64,000 bases of DNA from CAYPAV01 sp964408805 (GCA_964408805.1 CAYPAV010000007.1:62001-126000); one strand, 5' to 3'; numbered from the stretch's first letter, positions 33,871-42,683 are shown. Notes: a model not told the origin generated them from the sequence alone. Program-made: numbers and translations.

Positions 33871-34263
33871 ATGACGGTATTTTTCCGCCTCTTCGCGTTG
33901 TCGATTTGCCTTGCGGTGATCCTGCCTGGCGCCGTCTTGGCGATCGAGGGCGAGTTCGCGGTCTTGCAGGGGCTCGACAAGGTGACGGCGCGGGTCTCGA
34001 CCTTCGAGGCGGCAATCGGCAAACCCATCCGCTTCGGCTCGTTGTACATCATTGTCCGCCGCTGCGTTCGCACCCCGCCCGAGGAGCCGCCCGAATCGAC
34101 GGTCTATCTCGATATTTCAGAGGTTCGGCAGGGCGAGCGGGCGGTCGACCTGTTTCATGGCTGGATGTTTGCCTCTAGCCCCGGCCTGAATGCGCTGGAG
34201 CATCCTGTCTATGATGTCTGGGTGCTCGAATGCAAACGCCGCGAGGCCTCCTCTCCGGGATAG
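33871..34263 (+). CDS. DUF2155 domain secreted protein
   Basis: A 130-residue protein with a clear signal peptide (MTVFFRLFALSICLAVILPGAVLA) and the DUF2155 domain typical of Alphaproteobacteria. The landmark segments are VLQGLDKVTARVSTFEAAIGKPIRFGSLYIIVRRCVRTPPEEPPE and VFHGWMFASSPGLNALEHPVYDVWVLEC, here with LFHGWMFASS. Two cysteines probably pair. The function of DUF2155 is unknown. Its position beside NDUFA12, MlaD and aat is the family's usual neighbourhood. It is convergent with aat, with 21 bp between stops. Confidence 0.9.
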   Translation: MTVFFRLFALSICLAVILPGAVLAIEGEFAVLQGLDKVTARVSTFEAAIGKPIRFGSLYIIVRRCVRTPPEEPPESTVYLDISEVRQGERAVDLFHGWMFASSPGLNALEHPVYDVWVLECKRREASSPG

Positions 34264-34284
34264 ACGACCGCGATAGGTCTTCCC

Positions 34285-34926
34285 TCAACGGGCGAGGATG
34301 GCCTCAAGCGTAGCCTCGTCGTGCGGCCGATCGAAGTCCGCGTCGACCTTCAGGGCTTCCGCCAAGAGCATGCGGTATTCGCTCCGCGGCAGGTCGATGG
34401 CCCCGAATTGGCTCAAATGCTTGGTGATGAACTGAGTGTCGACGAGGCAAAAGCCGCTGGCGACGAGATGAGCCATCAGATGAACGAGCGCTACTTTGCT
34501 GGCGTCGTTCTCGCGGCTGAACATGCTCTCGCCGAAGAAGACGCCCTTGAGCGAGATGCCGTAGAGCCCGCCGACCAGTTCGCCTTCCCGCCAGCACTCG
34601 ACGCTATGGCAGTCGCCCTTGTAGTGCAGCGAGGTATAGAGCTCGATGATGCGGTCGTTGATCCAGGTTCGTGGGCGGCTGTCGGTCGACGCGGCGCAAC
34701 CCTCGATGACGCCTTCGAAATTCCGGTTGAAGGTGATATCGAAGCGATTGGCGCGGATGGTTCGGCGGAGCCGCCGCGGCACGTGAAAGCCGTCCATCGG
34801 AATGATCCCGCGCATCCTTGGGTCGACCCAGACGAGTTCCGGATCGTCGCGGTCTTCCGCCATCGGAAACACGCCAATGGCATAGGCGCGCAACAGCATG
34901 TCGGGCGTGAGTTCGGGCATTTCCAT
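34285..34926 (-). CDS. aat: Leucyl/phenylalanyl-tRNA--protein transferase
   Basis: A 213-residue enzyme that adds Leu or Phe from aminoacyl-tRNA to proteins with N-terminal Arg or Lys, creating type 2 N-degrons read by ClpS. Signature segments are LLRAYAIGVFPMAEDRDDPELVWVDPRMRGIIPMDGFHVPRRL, the RTWINDRIIELYTSLHYKGDCHSVECW core, GGLYGISLKGVFFGESMFSRENDASKVALVHL and FCLVDTQFITKHLSQFGA. Length is normal. It lies last in the minus-strand order aroQ-accB-accC-aat, 17 bp after accC. Confidence 0.96.
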   Translation of the reverse strand: MEMPELTPDMLLRAYAIGVFPMAEDRDDPELVWVDPRMRGIIPMDGFHVPRRLRRTIRANRFDITFNRNFEGVIEGCAASTDSRPRTWINDRIIELYTSLHYKGDCHSVECWREGELVGGLYGISLKGVFFGESMFSRENDASKVALVHLMAHLVASGFCLVDTQFITKHLSQFGAIDLPRSEYRMLLAEALKVDADFDRPHDEATLEAILAR

Positions 34927-34943
34927 GAGCGCTCTATCCCGGT

Positions 34944-36305
34944 CTACTTCTCCGCTTGCCCCTCGGCGTTTTCAGCCATCCAGTCTTCCAGCCAATGAAT
35001 ATCATAGTCGCCGTTAATAAATCGTTGCGCCGCGATCAAACGTTGGTGAAGTGCGACGGTGGTTTCGATCCCGCCGATGACATATTCCTCCAACGCCCGG
35101 CGCAGGCGCAAGAGACACTCATTCCGGTTGGCGCCGTGGACGATCAGTTTGGAGACGAGGCTGTCATAATAGGGCGGCACGGAATAGCCGGAGTAGAGCG
35201 CCGAGTCGACGCGAACGCCCAACCCGCCAGGCGCGTGATAGTCCGTGACCTGGCCCGGCGTCGGAAGAAACGTCTCGGGATGCTCCGCGTTGATCCGGCA
35301 TTCGATTGCGTGGCCATTATAGGTCATGTCCGATTGGGTCAGTTCCAGCATGCCGCCGGCCGCGATCTTCAGCTGTTCGCGAACCAGATCGATACCGCAG
35401 ATCATCTCGCTGATCGGATGCTCGACCTGAAGGCGGGTGTTCATCTCGATGAAATAGAAAGCGTCGTTCTCGTAAAGGAATTCGATGGTCCCAGCGCTGC
35501 GATAAGCGATTTTGGAGAGCGCGTCGGTCACTTTTCCGCCGATCGCATCGCGCATGCCGGGGTCGAGGGCGGGCGAGGGCGCTTCCTCCAACACCTTCTG
35601 GTGACGCCGCTGCAACGAGCAATCGCGCTCGCCGAAATGGACCACGGCGCCCGCACCATCGCCGAGCACCTGGATTTCGATATGACGGGGGGCGGCGAGA
35701 AATTTCTCGAGATAAACCGCGTCGTTGCCGAAATTCGCCTTGGCTTCCCGCCGGCAGATATTCAGCGTCTCGGCGAGTCCCTCCGCGCTTTCCGCGACCT
35801 TCATGCCCTTGCCGCCGCCGCCGGCGGCCGCCTTGACCAAAACCGGAAAGCCGATATCCGCGGCGACTCGCGCCGCCTCGGAATCGGACACCACGCCGCC
35901 GTCGGACCCCGGGACAACCGGCAGACCAAGCTCCGCCGCCAGCCGCTTTGCCTCGATCTTGTCGCCCATCTGGCGGATATGCTCGGACGAGGGGCCGACG
36001 AAGACGAAGCCATGCTCCTCGACCATCTCCGCGAAATTCGCATTCTCCGAGAGAAAGCCGACACCGGGGTGAATGGCGTCGACGCCGGTGAGGGTGGCCG
36101 CGGTCAGGATGGCGGGGATATTGAGATAACTGTCGCGGGACGGCGGCGGGCCGATACAGACGGACTCGTCGGCGAGCCGCACATGCATCGCTTCCGCATC
36201 CGCGGTCGAGTGAACGGCCACCGTCTGAATTCCCATTTCCCGGCAAGCGCGATGGATGCGGAGCGCGATTTCACCCCGATTGGCGATGAGGACCTTCTCG
36301 AACAA
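34944..36305 (-). CDS. accC: Acetyl-CoA carboxylase biotin carboxylase subunit
   Basis: A 453-residue ATP-grasp enzyme that carboxylates biotin on AccB, the first half-reaction of malonyl-CoA synthesis. The N-terminal domain has KVLIANRGEIALRIHRACREMG. The ATP-binding loop is AAAGGGGKGMKV, the metal and catalytic region is FIEMNTRLQVEHPISEMICGIDLVREQLKIAAG, and the C-terminal part has INAEHPETFLPTPG. Length is standard. It follows accB by 6 bp. Confidence 0.97.
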   Translation of the reverse strand: MFEKVLIANRGEIALRIHRACREMGIQTVAVHSTADAEAMHVRLADESVCIGPPPSRDSYLNIPAILTAATLTGVDAIHPGVGFLSENANFAEMVEEHGFVFVGPSSEHIRQMGDKIEAKRLAAELGLPVVPGSDGGVVSDSEAARVAADIGFPVLVKAAAGGGGKGMKVAESAEGLAETLNICRREAKANFGNDAVYLEKFLAAPRHIEIQVLGDGAGAVVHFGERDCSLQRRHQKVLEEAPSPALDPGMRDAIGGKVTDALSKIAYRSAGTIEFLYENDAFYFIEMNTRLQVEHPISEMICGIDLVREQLKIAAGGMLELTQSDMTYNGHAIECRINAEHPETFLPTPGQVTDYHAPGGLGVRVDSALYSGYSVPPYYDSLVSKLIVHGANRNECLLRLRRALEEYVIGGIETTVALHQRLIAAQRFINGDYDIHWLEDWMAENAEGQAEK

Positions 36306-36311
36306 GACGGC

Positions 36312-36755
36312 CTACATCAGTACGACGAGCGTGTCGCCGTATTCGACGGGTTGCGAATCCTCGACCAGGACCGCCTTCACCGTTCCCGCCCGGGGGGCCG
36401 TTATCGGGTTCATGACCTTCATGGCTTCGACGATCATCAAGGTCTGGCCCTCGAGCACCGTGTCGCCAACCTTGACGAAGGGCGGGTCGCCCGGCTGCGG
36501 CGAGAGATAGGCCGTCCCGACCATCGGCGAAGGGACGGCCTCGCCGTCCATTGGCGGATCCGCGGCCTCCGCGGCTTCGGTTGGCGCGACCGCCGCGTTG
36601 ACCGGCAGCGGCGCAGAAACCACGGTGCCGCCGACGCCTCGCGCGACCCGAACGCCGCGGCCGTTTTCGGTGATTTCGATCTCCGTCAGACCGGTTTCGT
36701 CGAGCAGTGCCGCCAGCTCGCGAATAAGATCGCCGTCGATTTTGAACTTGCTCAT
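36312..36755 (-). CDS. accB: Acetyl-CoA carboxylase biotin carboxyl carrier protein
   Basis: A 147-residue carrier. A helical N-terminal segment (MSKFKIDGDLIRELAALLDETGLTEIEI is the start region) leads to an Ala/Pro-rich linker and the biotinyl domain. The biotinylated lysine is Lys113 in EAMKVMN. The thumb segment characteristic of AccB, SPMVGTAYLSPQPGDPPFVKVG, is present. The start at 36755 was chosen by homology and because its ATGA overlaps the aroQ stop; the frame continues upstream inside aroQ. Confidence 0.95.
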   Translation of the reverse strand: MSKFKIDGDLIRELAALLDETGLTEIEITENGRGVRVARGVGGTVVSAPLPVNAAVAPTEAAEAADPPMDGEAVPSPMVGTAYLSPQPGDPPFVKVGDTVLEGQTLMIVEAMKVMNPITAPRAGTVKAVLVEDSQPVEYGDTLVVLM

Positions 36756-37213
36756 GCCGTGCCCCGCTGTCGGCCCAACATCCGCGCCAAGGCATCGAGG
36801 GCGAAGAGGTAGCTGTCGCTCCCCAAGCCGCAAATGACCCCGCTCGCCACCCTGGAGATATAGGAATGATGGCGGAAGGCCTCGCGCGCGTATACGTTCG
36901 AGAGGTGAACCTCGATGATCGGGCATTCGACCAGGGATAGCGCGTCGAGGAGCGCCACGGAGGTGTGCGTGTAGGCGGCCGCGTTGATGGCGATGCCGTC
37001 GACATTTTCGCGTGCGTTTTGGATCCAGGTCACCAACTCGCCCTCGACATTGGATTGCCGGAAGTCGATATCGAGTTCCAGCGCCGATGCCCGCTCGCGG
37101 CAGGCGGCCTCGATGTCGGTCAGGGTCTCCCGGCCATAGATCTCGGGCTGGCGTACCCCCAGCATGTTGAGGTTCGGCCCGTTGAGGATCAGGATCTTGG
37201 GTCGCTCGGCCAC
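36752..37213 (-). CDS. aroQ: 3-dehydroquinate dehydratase, type II
   Basis: A 153-residue type II dehydroquinase of the shikimate pathway, which dehydrates 3-dehydroquinate to 3-dehydroshikimate. The catalytic Arg and Tyr lie in NGPNLNMLGVRQPEIYG, the flexible-lid motif. The substrate-binding INAAAYTHTSVALLDAL and the catalytic His region IEVHLSNVYAREAFRHHSYIS are intact. Its 3' end overlaps the accB start by 4 bp, coupling it to fatty acid synthesis genes as in many Alphaproteobacteria. Confidence 0.96.
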   Translation of the reverse strand: MAERPKILILNGPNLNMLGVRQPEIYGRETLTDIEAACRERASALELDIDFRQSNVEGELVTWIQNARENVDGIAINAAAYTHTSVALLDALSLVECPIIEVHLSNVYAREAFRHHSYISRVASGVICGLGSDSYLFALDALARMLGRQRGTA

Positions 37214-37293
37214 CGCTCGTCTCGCTGCTATTGCCGCCGTCTCGGGCGGCGGATCACAACCGCTTTACCCCAGGAGGTGGGGCGAGCGCAATG

Positions 37294-37335
37294 CCGGTTC
37301 GCGGCAACACGCTTGCTCCGGGTCGCGAATCCCGG
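37294..37335 (+). other. Inverted repeat in the 5' leader of the S9 peptidase gene
   Basis: CCGG-TTCGCG (37294-37303) pairs with CGCGAA-(TC)-CCGG (37324-37335), giving a 10-bp stem with a 2-nt bulge and a 20-nt loop. It ends 29 bp before the likely start codon of the peptidase gene, in the 151-bp region divergent from aroQ. Function unknown; it does not match a riboswitch class I recognise. Confidence 0.4.
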
Positions 37336-37364
37336 TAGCCCTCGAAGGATGGGGGAAAGTCTGG

Positions 37365-39305
37365 ATGGAAGTGATGGATGAGGTGAGGATCGCTCCCCAC
37401 GGGTCCTGGGAGTCGCCGATAACGGCCGCGGAGATCGTCGAGGGCAGTATCCGTCTCGGTCAGATCGCGATTGACGGCGAAGCACTTTACTGGAGCGAAC
37501 TAAGACCGGCCGAGCAGGGCCGGACCACGATCATGCGCCGCGGTCCGGAAGGTGTCGCCGAGGAGGTATTGCCGGCACCCTTCAACGCGCGAAGCCGGGT
37601 CCATGAATATGGCGGCGGGGCCTTCTGTGTCGGCGCCGACGAGGTCTGGTTCTCGAATGACGCAGATCAACGCATCCACCGCTTGATCGCGGGCGAGACA
37701 CCGCGTCCCGTGACCCCGGAGGGGAGCAATCGCTACGCCGATCTGGTCCTGGATCCGGCGCGGCCGCGCTGTGTCGCCGTGCGGGAGAGCCATGACGTCG
37801 GTGACGAACCCGTCAACGAATTGGTCGCCGTCGGTTTCGACGGCTCGATCGAGGTTCTGGCAGCGGGTGCAGATTTTTATGCGTCGCCCCGGTTCTCGCC
37901 CGATGGCGATCAATTCGCCTGGATTGAATGGAACCACCCGAACATGCCATGGGATGGGACCACCCTTCAGCGGGCGCGGGTCGACGGCGCCGGCGGGCTC
38001 GGCGATGTCGACGCGGTTGCGGGCGGTCCGGATGTCGCCGTCTTCCAGCCCGAATTCGACCCTTCGGGGAATCTTTATTTTTCCGCCGATCTGGATGGCT
38101 GGTGGAACCTCTATTGTTGCGTTGACGATGGAGCACCCGTTTCCGTTCATGCGGTAATGGCGGAGTTCGGGCTACCGCATTGGGTGTTCGGCATGCGGTG
38201 CTACGATTTCAGCAGTCCCGGTCAGATCGTCGCGGCCTTCATCGTCGACGGCATATCGAAATTGGCCGAGATCGATCTCGACAACCGCGCCATGCGAACC
38301 ATCCCGGTACCGCATATCGACATCTCGGGGCTGCGAGCCCAAGCCGGCCGCGCCTATTACATCGGCGCCTCGGTGCGGGCACCTGCCGCCGTCGTCTCGG
38401 TCGAATTGGACAGCGGCCAGGTCGAGGTGATTCGTCCGTCGGCCGATCTCGCGATCGAACCGGGCACGGTTTCCGTCGGCCAACCGGTGGAGTTCGAGAC
38501 CGCGGAAGGGGCCAAGGCACACGGTTTTTACTATCCGCCCGTCAATGCCCGCCATGCCGGGCCGGCGGGAGAATTGCCGCCCCTGATCGTCATGAGTCAC
38601 GGCGGGCCCACCGGGCAGACGAGCTGTTCCTACGATCTGAAGACGCAATTTTGGACAAGTCGGGGATTTGCCATTCTCGATGTGAACTATCGCGGCAGTA
38701 CGGGCTTTGGCCGCGACTATCGCCGGCTGCTCGACGGCGGATGGGGCGTCGTCGACGTGGAGGATTGCGTCCATGGCGCCCGGATGCTGGTCCTGCAAGG
38801 TTTGGTCGACGGCGACCGCATGGCGATTACCGGCGGGAGCGCCGGGGGCTACACCACTCTCTGCGCGCTGACCTTCTTCGACGTTTTCAAGGCGGGGGCA
38901 AGTCACTACGGCATCGGCGATCTGGAAGCCCTGGCGCGCGACACGCACAAATTCGAGTCGCGGTATTTGGACCGGCTTGTCGGGGCCTGGCCGGCCGAGG
39001 CCAAGCTCTACCGGTCGCGCTCGCCGATCCACCATACCGACAGGCTCTCCTGTCCGGTCATTTTCTTTCAGGGGCTCGACGACAAGGTGGTGCCGCCGAA
39101 CCAGGCGGAGGCAATGATCGCCGCGTTGAGGGAGAAGGGCATTCCGGTTGCCTATGTGCCGTTTACCGGCGAGGGGCACGGGTTTCGCCGCGCCGCCAAT
39201 ATCAAGCGCGCGCTGGAAGGGGAGCTCTATTTCTATGGTCGCGTTTTCGGTTTCGACCCCGCCGACGATCTGGCGCCGGTGGAGATAGAGAACATGGACC
39301 CGTAG
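37365..39305 (+). CDS. S9-family serine peptidase (prolyl oligopeptidase type)
   Basis: A 646-residue cytosolic peptidase. The N-terminal 380 or so residues form a beta-propeller that filters substrates. The C-terminal alpha/beta-hydrolase carries the nucleophile in GGSAGGYTT, an Asp in FFQGLDDKVVPPNQA and the His in GEGHGFRR. Members cleave short peptides or acyl-aminoacids. The first ATG of a cluster (37365, 37374) is preferred because GGGGGAAAG precedes it; the frame is open for 67 more codons upstream but these overlap the aroQ region and lack conservation. No signal peptide is seen. Confidence 0.9.
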   Translation: MEVMDEVRIAPHGSWESPITAAEIVEGSIRLGQIAIDGEALYWSELRPAEQGRTTIMRRGPEGVAEEVLPAPFNARSRVHEYGGGAFCVGADEVWFSNDADQRIHRLIAGETPRPVTPEGSNRYADLVLDPARPRCVAVRESHDVGDEPVNELVAVGFDGSIEVLAAGADFYASPRFSPDGDQFAWIEWNHPNMPWDGTTLQRARVDGAGGLGDVDAVAGGPDVAVFQPEFDPSGNLYFSADLDGWWNLYCCVDDGAPVSVHAVMAEFGLPHWVFGMRCYDFSSPGQIVAAFIVDGISKLAEIDLDNRAMRTIPVPHIDISGLRAQAGRAYYIGASVRAPAAVVSVELDSGQVEVIRPSADLAIEPGTVSVGQPVEFETAEGAKAHGFYYPPVNARHAGPAGELPPLIVMSHGGPTGQTSCSYDLKTQFWTSRGFAILDVNYRGSTGFGRDYRRLLDGGWGVVDVEDCVHGARMLVLQGLVDGDRMAITGGSAGGYTTLCALTFFDVFKAGASHYGIGDLEALARDTHKFESRYLDRLVGAWPAEAKLYRSRSPIHHTDRLSCPVIFFQGLDDKVVPPNQAEAMIAALREKGIPVAYVPFTGEGHGFRRAANIKRALEGELYFYGRVFGFDPADDLAPVEIENMDP

Positions 39306-39312
39306 GGCTCGT

Positions 39313-40323
39313 TCACTTCTTCCCGGCCGGCACCGCGCGGCAATAGGTCTTGCGGCGCATCAGCGTTTGGCAGAGTTTGCGCGCCAATTTGTAATCCTTT
39401 ATCGGCCCCGCATAGACCCGGTAGAACAGCCCTTTCTTACCGAGATCGACCTGCGTGAAGGTCGGCGTGAACTTGCCGAGATGGTCCGATTCCTTGCGCA
39501 CGAGCCGCTTCCAGCTGCGTTCCGCGTTCGCCTTTACCTTGAACGATAGAACATGAACCCGGGCGGACGGAGCCGGGGCGGCTTTGGCTTTGATGCTCGG
39601 CGATGGCCGGCCGGCGCGCGCCATCGCGGCTTTCCGGGAAGGCTTGATGTCGGGCATTTTCGCCATCCGCTGCTTTGGTTTGGGGGATTTAGGCATTGCC
39701 TTTTTCGCCGGCTTCCTGGTCAAGGGTATCGGAGATTTCGAAATTTTCGAAGCGACCCTCTTCGGCGGCTTCGGCGGCGTGGTTTTCATTTTCGCGGTCT
39801 TGGGCGGGACGGGTTTCGCGGGCAATGTCTCCCGGGAAACCGCCTTTGTCGGTGCCTTCTTCGGCTTCGCTTCCATGACCGGCTTCGGGGCGGGTTTTTC
39901 CGCCGAGGTATCGGCTTTTCGCGCCACATCCTCGCGCCGGCCGGCCTCCTGGAAGGTCAAGGTGACGACGAATTCCTTCGGCAGGGTGCGCCCGGTGCCG
40001 CTGGATTGATCAAGCAGATAGCCAATGCCGAGGGATCCAATGTTTGCCGGCGACCACGGATCGTAGGTCAGCTCCATAATCCGTTCGCCGACATAGCCGA
40101 TCTTGCGGCAATCTACCTGGACCGGCGCGGAGGCGAGGGGAACGATCAGAGTGGCGGGCGACTTGACCTTGCGATTGTAATGTTGGCCTTTCAGCGTGCA
40201 ATCGGCGTCGATCGGTTCCGTGGCCAGTTTCACCGTGCCGTATCCCACGGGCGCCTCCGGCGTTCCGCAACCCGAGAGCAACCCCGCCGTCAAAAACGAA
40301 GCGATAATGACGTTGGCGCGCAT
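39313..40323 (-). CDS. SPOR-domain lipoprotein
   Basis: A 336-residue protein starting at the ATG 40321-40323, giving MRANVIIASFLTAGLLSGC, with lipobox LSGC. The first domain (to about residue 120) is a PEGA-like or DUF-type beta domain with GTVKLATEPIDADCTLKGQ and PVQVDCRKIGYVGE. The middle, about 130 residues, is very rich in Lys, Pro and Ala (KPAPKPVMEAKPKKAPTK and similar). The last 75 residues form a SPOR peptidoglycan-binding domain (RVHVLSFKVKANAERSWKRLV ... FYRVYAGPIKDYKLARKLCQTL). Probably tethers the outer membrane to septal peptidoglycan. It is the last gene after enoyl-CoA hydratase on the minus strand. Confidence 0.8.
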   Translation of the reverse strand: MRANVIIASFLTAGLLSGCGTPEAPVGYGTVKLATEPIDADCTLKGQHYNRKVKSPATLIVPLASAPVQVDCRKIGYVGERIMELTYDPWSPANIGSLGIGYLLDQSSGTGRTLPKEFVVTLTFQEAGRREDVARKADTSAEKPAPKPVMEAKPKKAPTKAVSRETLPAKPVPPKTAKMKTTPPKPPKRVASKISKSPIPLTRKPAKKAMPKSPKPKQRMAKMPDIKPSRKAAMARAGRPSPSIKAKAAPAPSARVHVLSFKVKANAERSWKRLVRKESDHLGKFTPTFTQVDLGKKGLFYRVYAGPIKDYKLARKLCQTLMRRKTYCRAVPAGKK

Positions 40324-40345
40324 TCCGTCCACGTCCTTCCGATCG

Positions 40346-41125
40346 TCAGCGGCCAGCGAAGACAGGTTTCGTCTTTTCGACGAAGGCACGTCTCCCGGCC
40401 TGAAAGTCCTCCGTATCATAGCAATCGAAGCCCTCGTCCAGTTCTGCCGCGCTGAGCGGTGTCGGATCGAGCAGGCGGTAAATGAATTTCTTGTGCCAAC
40501 GCGCCGAGAGCGGCGCGCCCTCGGCGATCTTCCGGGCGGTCTCAAGGGCAGCGGCGGCGACCTCGCCATCGGGAACGACGCGGTTGACCAAGCCCATCCG
40601 AAGGGCGTCCGCGACCGGGAATACATCGCCCATCAGCAGAATTTCGAGGGCGACGTTGGCGCCGAATTTCTCGACCAGCGGGCGCATCTCCTCATGCGCC
40701 TCCACGAGTCCGAGGCGCTTTACCGGCACGCCGAACTTGCTCGATTCGCCGCAGATCCGAATATCGCAACACGAGGCGACGCCAAGCCCGCCGCCGACAC
40801 AGAGTCCGTCGATCTGTGCGATGACCGGATGCCGGCAATCGATCACGGCGGAGAACCCGTAGGTCGTGACCTTGCCGTATTCGAGCGCCGAAACCTTGTC
40901 CCGCCGGGTCGTCTCGAACTCCTTGATGTCGGCGCCGGCACTGAACGCACGCCCGCCCGCACCTCTGACGATGACGCAACGGAGTGCCGTATCCCCGTCG
41001 CATTCGCCCATCAAATCGCCGAGGCCGCGCCACATCGCCTCGCCCATCGCGTTCAGCCGGTCCGGCTGGTTCAAGGTGATCGTGGCGATCGGCCCGTCCT
41101 TCTCGAGATAGATTTGTTCGCTCAT
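40346..41125 (-). CDS. Enoyl-CoA hydratase/isomerase family protein
   Basis: A 259-residue crotonase-fold enzyme. The N-terminal beta-beta-alpha (ATITLNQPDRLNAMGEAMWRGL) is followed by the CoA oxyanion segment GRAFSAGADIKEFE and by VIAQIDGLCVGGGLGVASCCDIRICGESSKFGVPVKRLGLVEA. The second Glu of catalytic hydratases is replaced in the VEAHEEMRPL region, so hydratase chemistry is not certain. Crotonase-fold enzymes also act as isomerases or carnitinyl-CoA-type racemases. It lies 30 bp after the GST-like gene. Confidence 0.9.
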   Translation of the reverse strand: MSEQIYLEKDGPIATITLNQPDRLNAMGEAMWRGLGDLMGECDGDTALRCVIVRGAGGRAFSAGADIKEFETTRRDKVSALEYGKVTTYGFSAVIDCRHPVIAQIDGLCVGGGLGVASCCDIRICGESSKFGVPVKRLGLVEAHEEMRPLVEKFGANVALEILLMGDVFPVADALRMGLVNRVVPDGEVAAAALETARKIAEGAPLSARWHKKFIYRLLDPTPLSAAELDEGFDCYDTEDFQAGRRAFVEKTKPVFAGR

Positions 41126-41155
41126 GGTCTGTTTCTCTCTTCGCCGGAGTTCGGC

Positions 41156-41815
41156 TCAACGCACCAATATGTTCTGTGCCATCTCCACGGTTCCCTTGGC
41201 GTCCGGGCGCGGCGGTATCTTGATGCCCTTCACGCAGGCCGGTCGATCATACATCGTCTGAATCCATCGCTGCAGATTGTCCAGACCGTCGATCTGGACG
41301 CCGCTCCATTTGTAGCCGCGGACCCATGGCCAGGTCGCGATATCGGCGATGGAGTAATCGTCGCAAATATATTCGCGATCCAAAAGCCGGCCGTCGAGAA
41401 CCTCGAATAGACGCCGGCATTCAATGCGATAGCGCTCGATGACGCTTGGGATTTTTTCGTCGAAATAGCGGAAGAACACGTTCGATTGACCCTGCATGGG
41501 GCCAATTCCGCCCATCTGAAACATCAACCACTGCAGAACCTCGGATCGGCCCTTTGTATCTTGCGGCATCAATCGCCCGGTCTTTTCGGCGAGATAGATC
41601 AGGATCGCACCCGACTCGAAGACCGCGAAATCGCCTCCGACGCGATCGACGATCGCCGGGATTCGGCCGTTCGGGTTTATCGCCAGGAATTCCGGCGTCT
41701 TCTGTTCGTCCTTCGAGAAATCGAGGGCGTGGACCTCATAGGGGAGCTCCAATTCTTCCAGCGCGATCGACGCTTTGTACCCGTTGGGTGTCGGCGCGGT
41801 ATACAGGTCGATCAT
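41156..41815 (-). CDS. Glutathione S-transferase family protein
   Basis: A 219-residue GST of the YghU/Ure2-like or nu class. The thioredoxin-fold N-terminus is MIDLYTAPTPNGYKASIALEELELPYEVHALDFSKDEQKTPEFLAINPNGRIPAIVD in outline, with ESGAILIYLAEKTGRLMP at the glutathione gamma-glutamyl site. The all-helical C-terminal domain has MFQMGGIGPMQGQSNVFFRYF and the YSIADIATWPWVRGYKW signature. Such enzymes often reduce disulfides or peroxides with glutathione. It is part of the minus-strand string running from the M48 protease. Confidence 0.92.
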   Translation of the reverse strand: MIDLYTAPTPNGYKASIALEELELPYEVHALDFSKDEQKTPEFLAINPNGRIPAIVDRVGGDFAVFESGAILIYLAEKTGRLMPQDTKGRSEVLQWLMFQMGGIGPMQGQSNVFFRYFDEKIPSVIERYRIECRRLFEVLDGRLLDREYICDDYSIADIATWPWVRGYKWSGVQIDGLDNLQRWIQTMYDRPACVKGIKIPPRPDAKGTVEMAQNILVR

Positions 41816-41924
41816 GGCGATCTCTGCTTGTCGTCGAAGGAAGGATCAATTAGCCAGGATCGGCCAATCGGCGCAAGGCCGGCCGGGGCATTCCGCGGAC
41901 CGAGACGTTTCGGTTCCGATATCC

Positions 41925-42683
41925 TCAACCGTCGGCGCGGTAGCGCGCGATCAACTGCTTCATGGTTGCCGCATCGACGGCGCCCGGCAGCAGCTTGCCG
42001 CCGATGATGAAAGCGGGCGTGCCGCGAATTCCGAGGGTTGACGCGAGTCGGATCGTCTCGTCGAGATAGGCCGAAATCTTCGGATCCTTCATATCGGATT
42101 TCAGACGCTCGACATTGAGGCCCGCCTTTCCGGCAAGGCCGAAAATCCTTTTCTCCGTAAGGCGGCCGCGGGCACCCATGATGGCGACATGATAATCGAA
42201 ATACTTACCTTGCTTGCGGGCCGCCATGCCCGCCGTCGCGGCGAGACGCGAAACCGGACCCAGGATTGGAAACTCCTTCCAGACGACGCGGATCTTCCGA
42301 TCGGAATTCAGTAATTCGGTGATCATGCCGAGCGAACGCTTACAGTAACCGCATTGGTAATCGAAGAATTCGACGATCGTGACGTCCCCATCGGGGTTGC
42401 CTGAAACGGGTGTCATGGGGTTGCCGTAAAGCGCCCCTTTTTGCGCGGTGATGGCCTCCCTTGCCAAGCGTTCCTCTTCGGCCGCGCGCTTCGCCCGAAG
42501 GATGCGAACCGCTTCCTCGATTATCTCCGGATTGCGGAGAAGGTAATCGCGAACGATGCGTTCGATCGATTCGCGGTCGACCTTCGGTGCCGGTTGGTCG
42601 GCCGCGACGGCCGGCGCCGCAAGACCCACCGCGAAGAACAGCAGGACGGCCAATCGGTGAAACGCGCGCAAACGGTTATGCAT
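41925..42683 (-). CDS. DsbA-family periplasmic thiol:disulfide oxidoreductase
   Basis: A 252-residue exported thioredoxin-fold protein of the Com1/ScsC/BdbD group. The signal peptide is LAVLLFFAVGLAAPAVA. An N-terminal helical extension (VDRESIERIVRDYLLRNPEIIEEAVRIL) is typical of ScsC/DsbA-like proteins that oligomerise. The active site is CGYC (Cys111-Cys114) in FFDYQCGYCKRS, and the cis-Pro loop is RGTPAFIIGG. It forms or shuffles disulfides in the periplasm. It is 89 bp after the M48/TPR protease gene, and both are envelope quality-control factors. Confidence 0.93.
   Translation of the reverse strand: MHNRLRAFHRLAVLLFFAVGLAAPAVAADQPAPKVDRESIERIVRDYLLRNPEIIEEAVRILRAKRAAEEERLAREAITAQKGALYGNPMTPVSGNPDGDVTIVEFFDYQCGYCKRSLGMITELLNSDRKIRVVWKEFPILGPVSRLAATAGMAARKQGKYFDYHVAIMGARGRLTEKRIFGLAGKAGLNVERLKSDMKDPKISAYLDETIRLASTLGIRGTPAFIIGGKLLPGAVDAATMKQLIARYRADG

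Noticed and set aside
34956..36812. A 618-codon plus-strand frame opposite accC and accB
   Set aside because: Antisense to clear housekeeping genes, with no conserved features.
37351..37364. GGGGGAAAGTCTGG, similar to the RNase P RNA motif GAGGAAAGTCCGGGC
   Set aside because: The surrounding 400 bp lack the other conserved RNase P segments, and it works as a ribosome-binding region for the peptidase gene.
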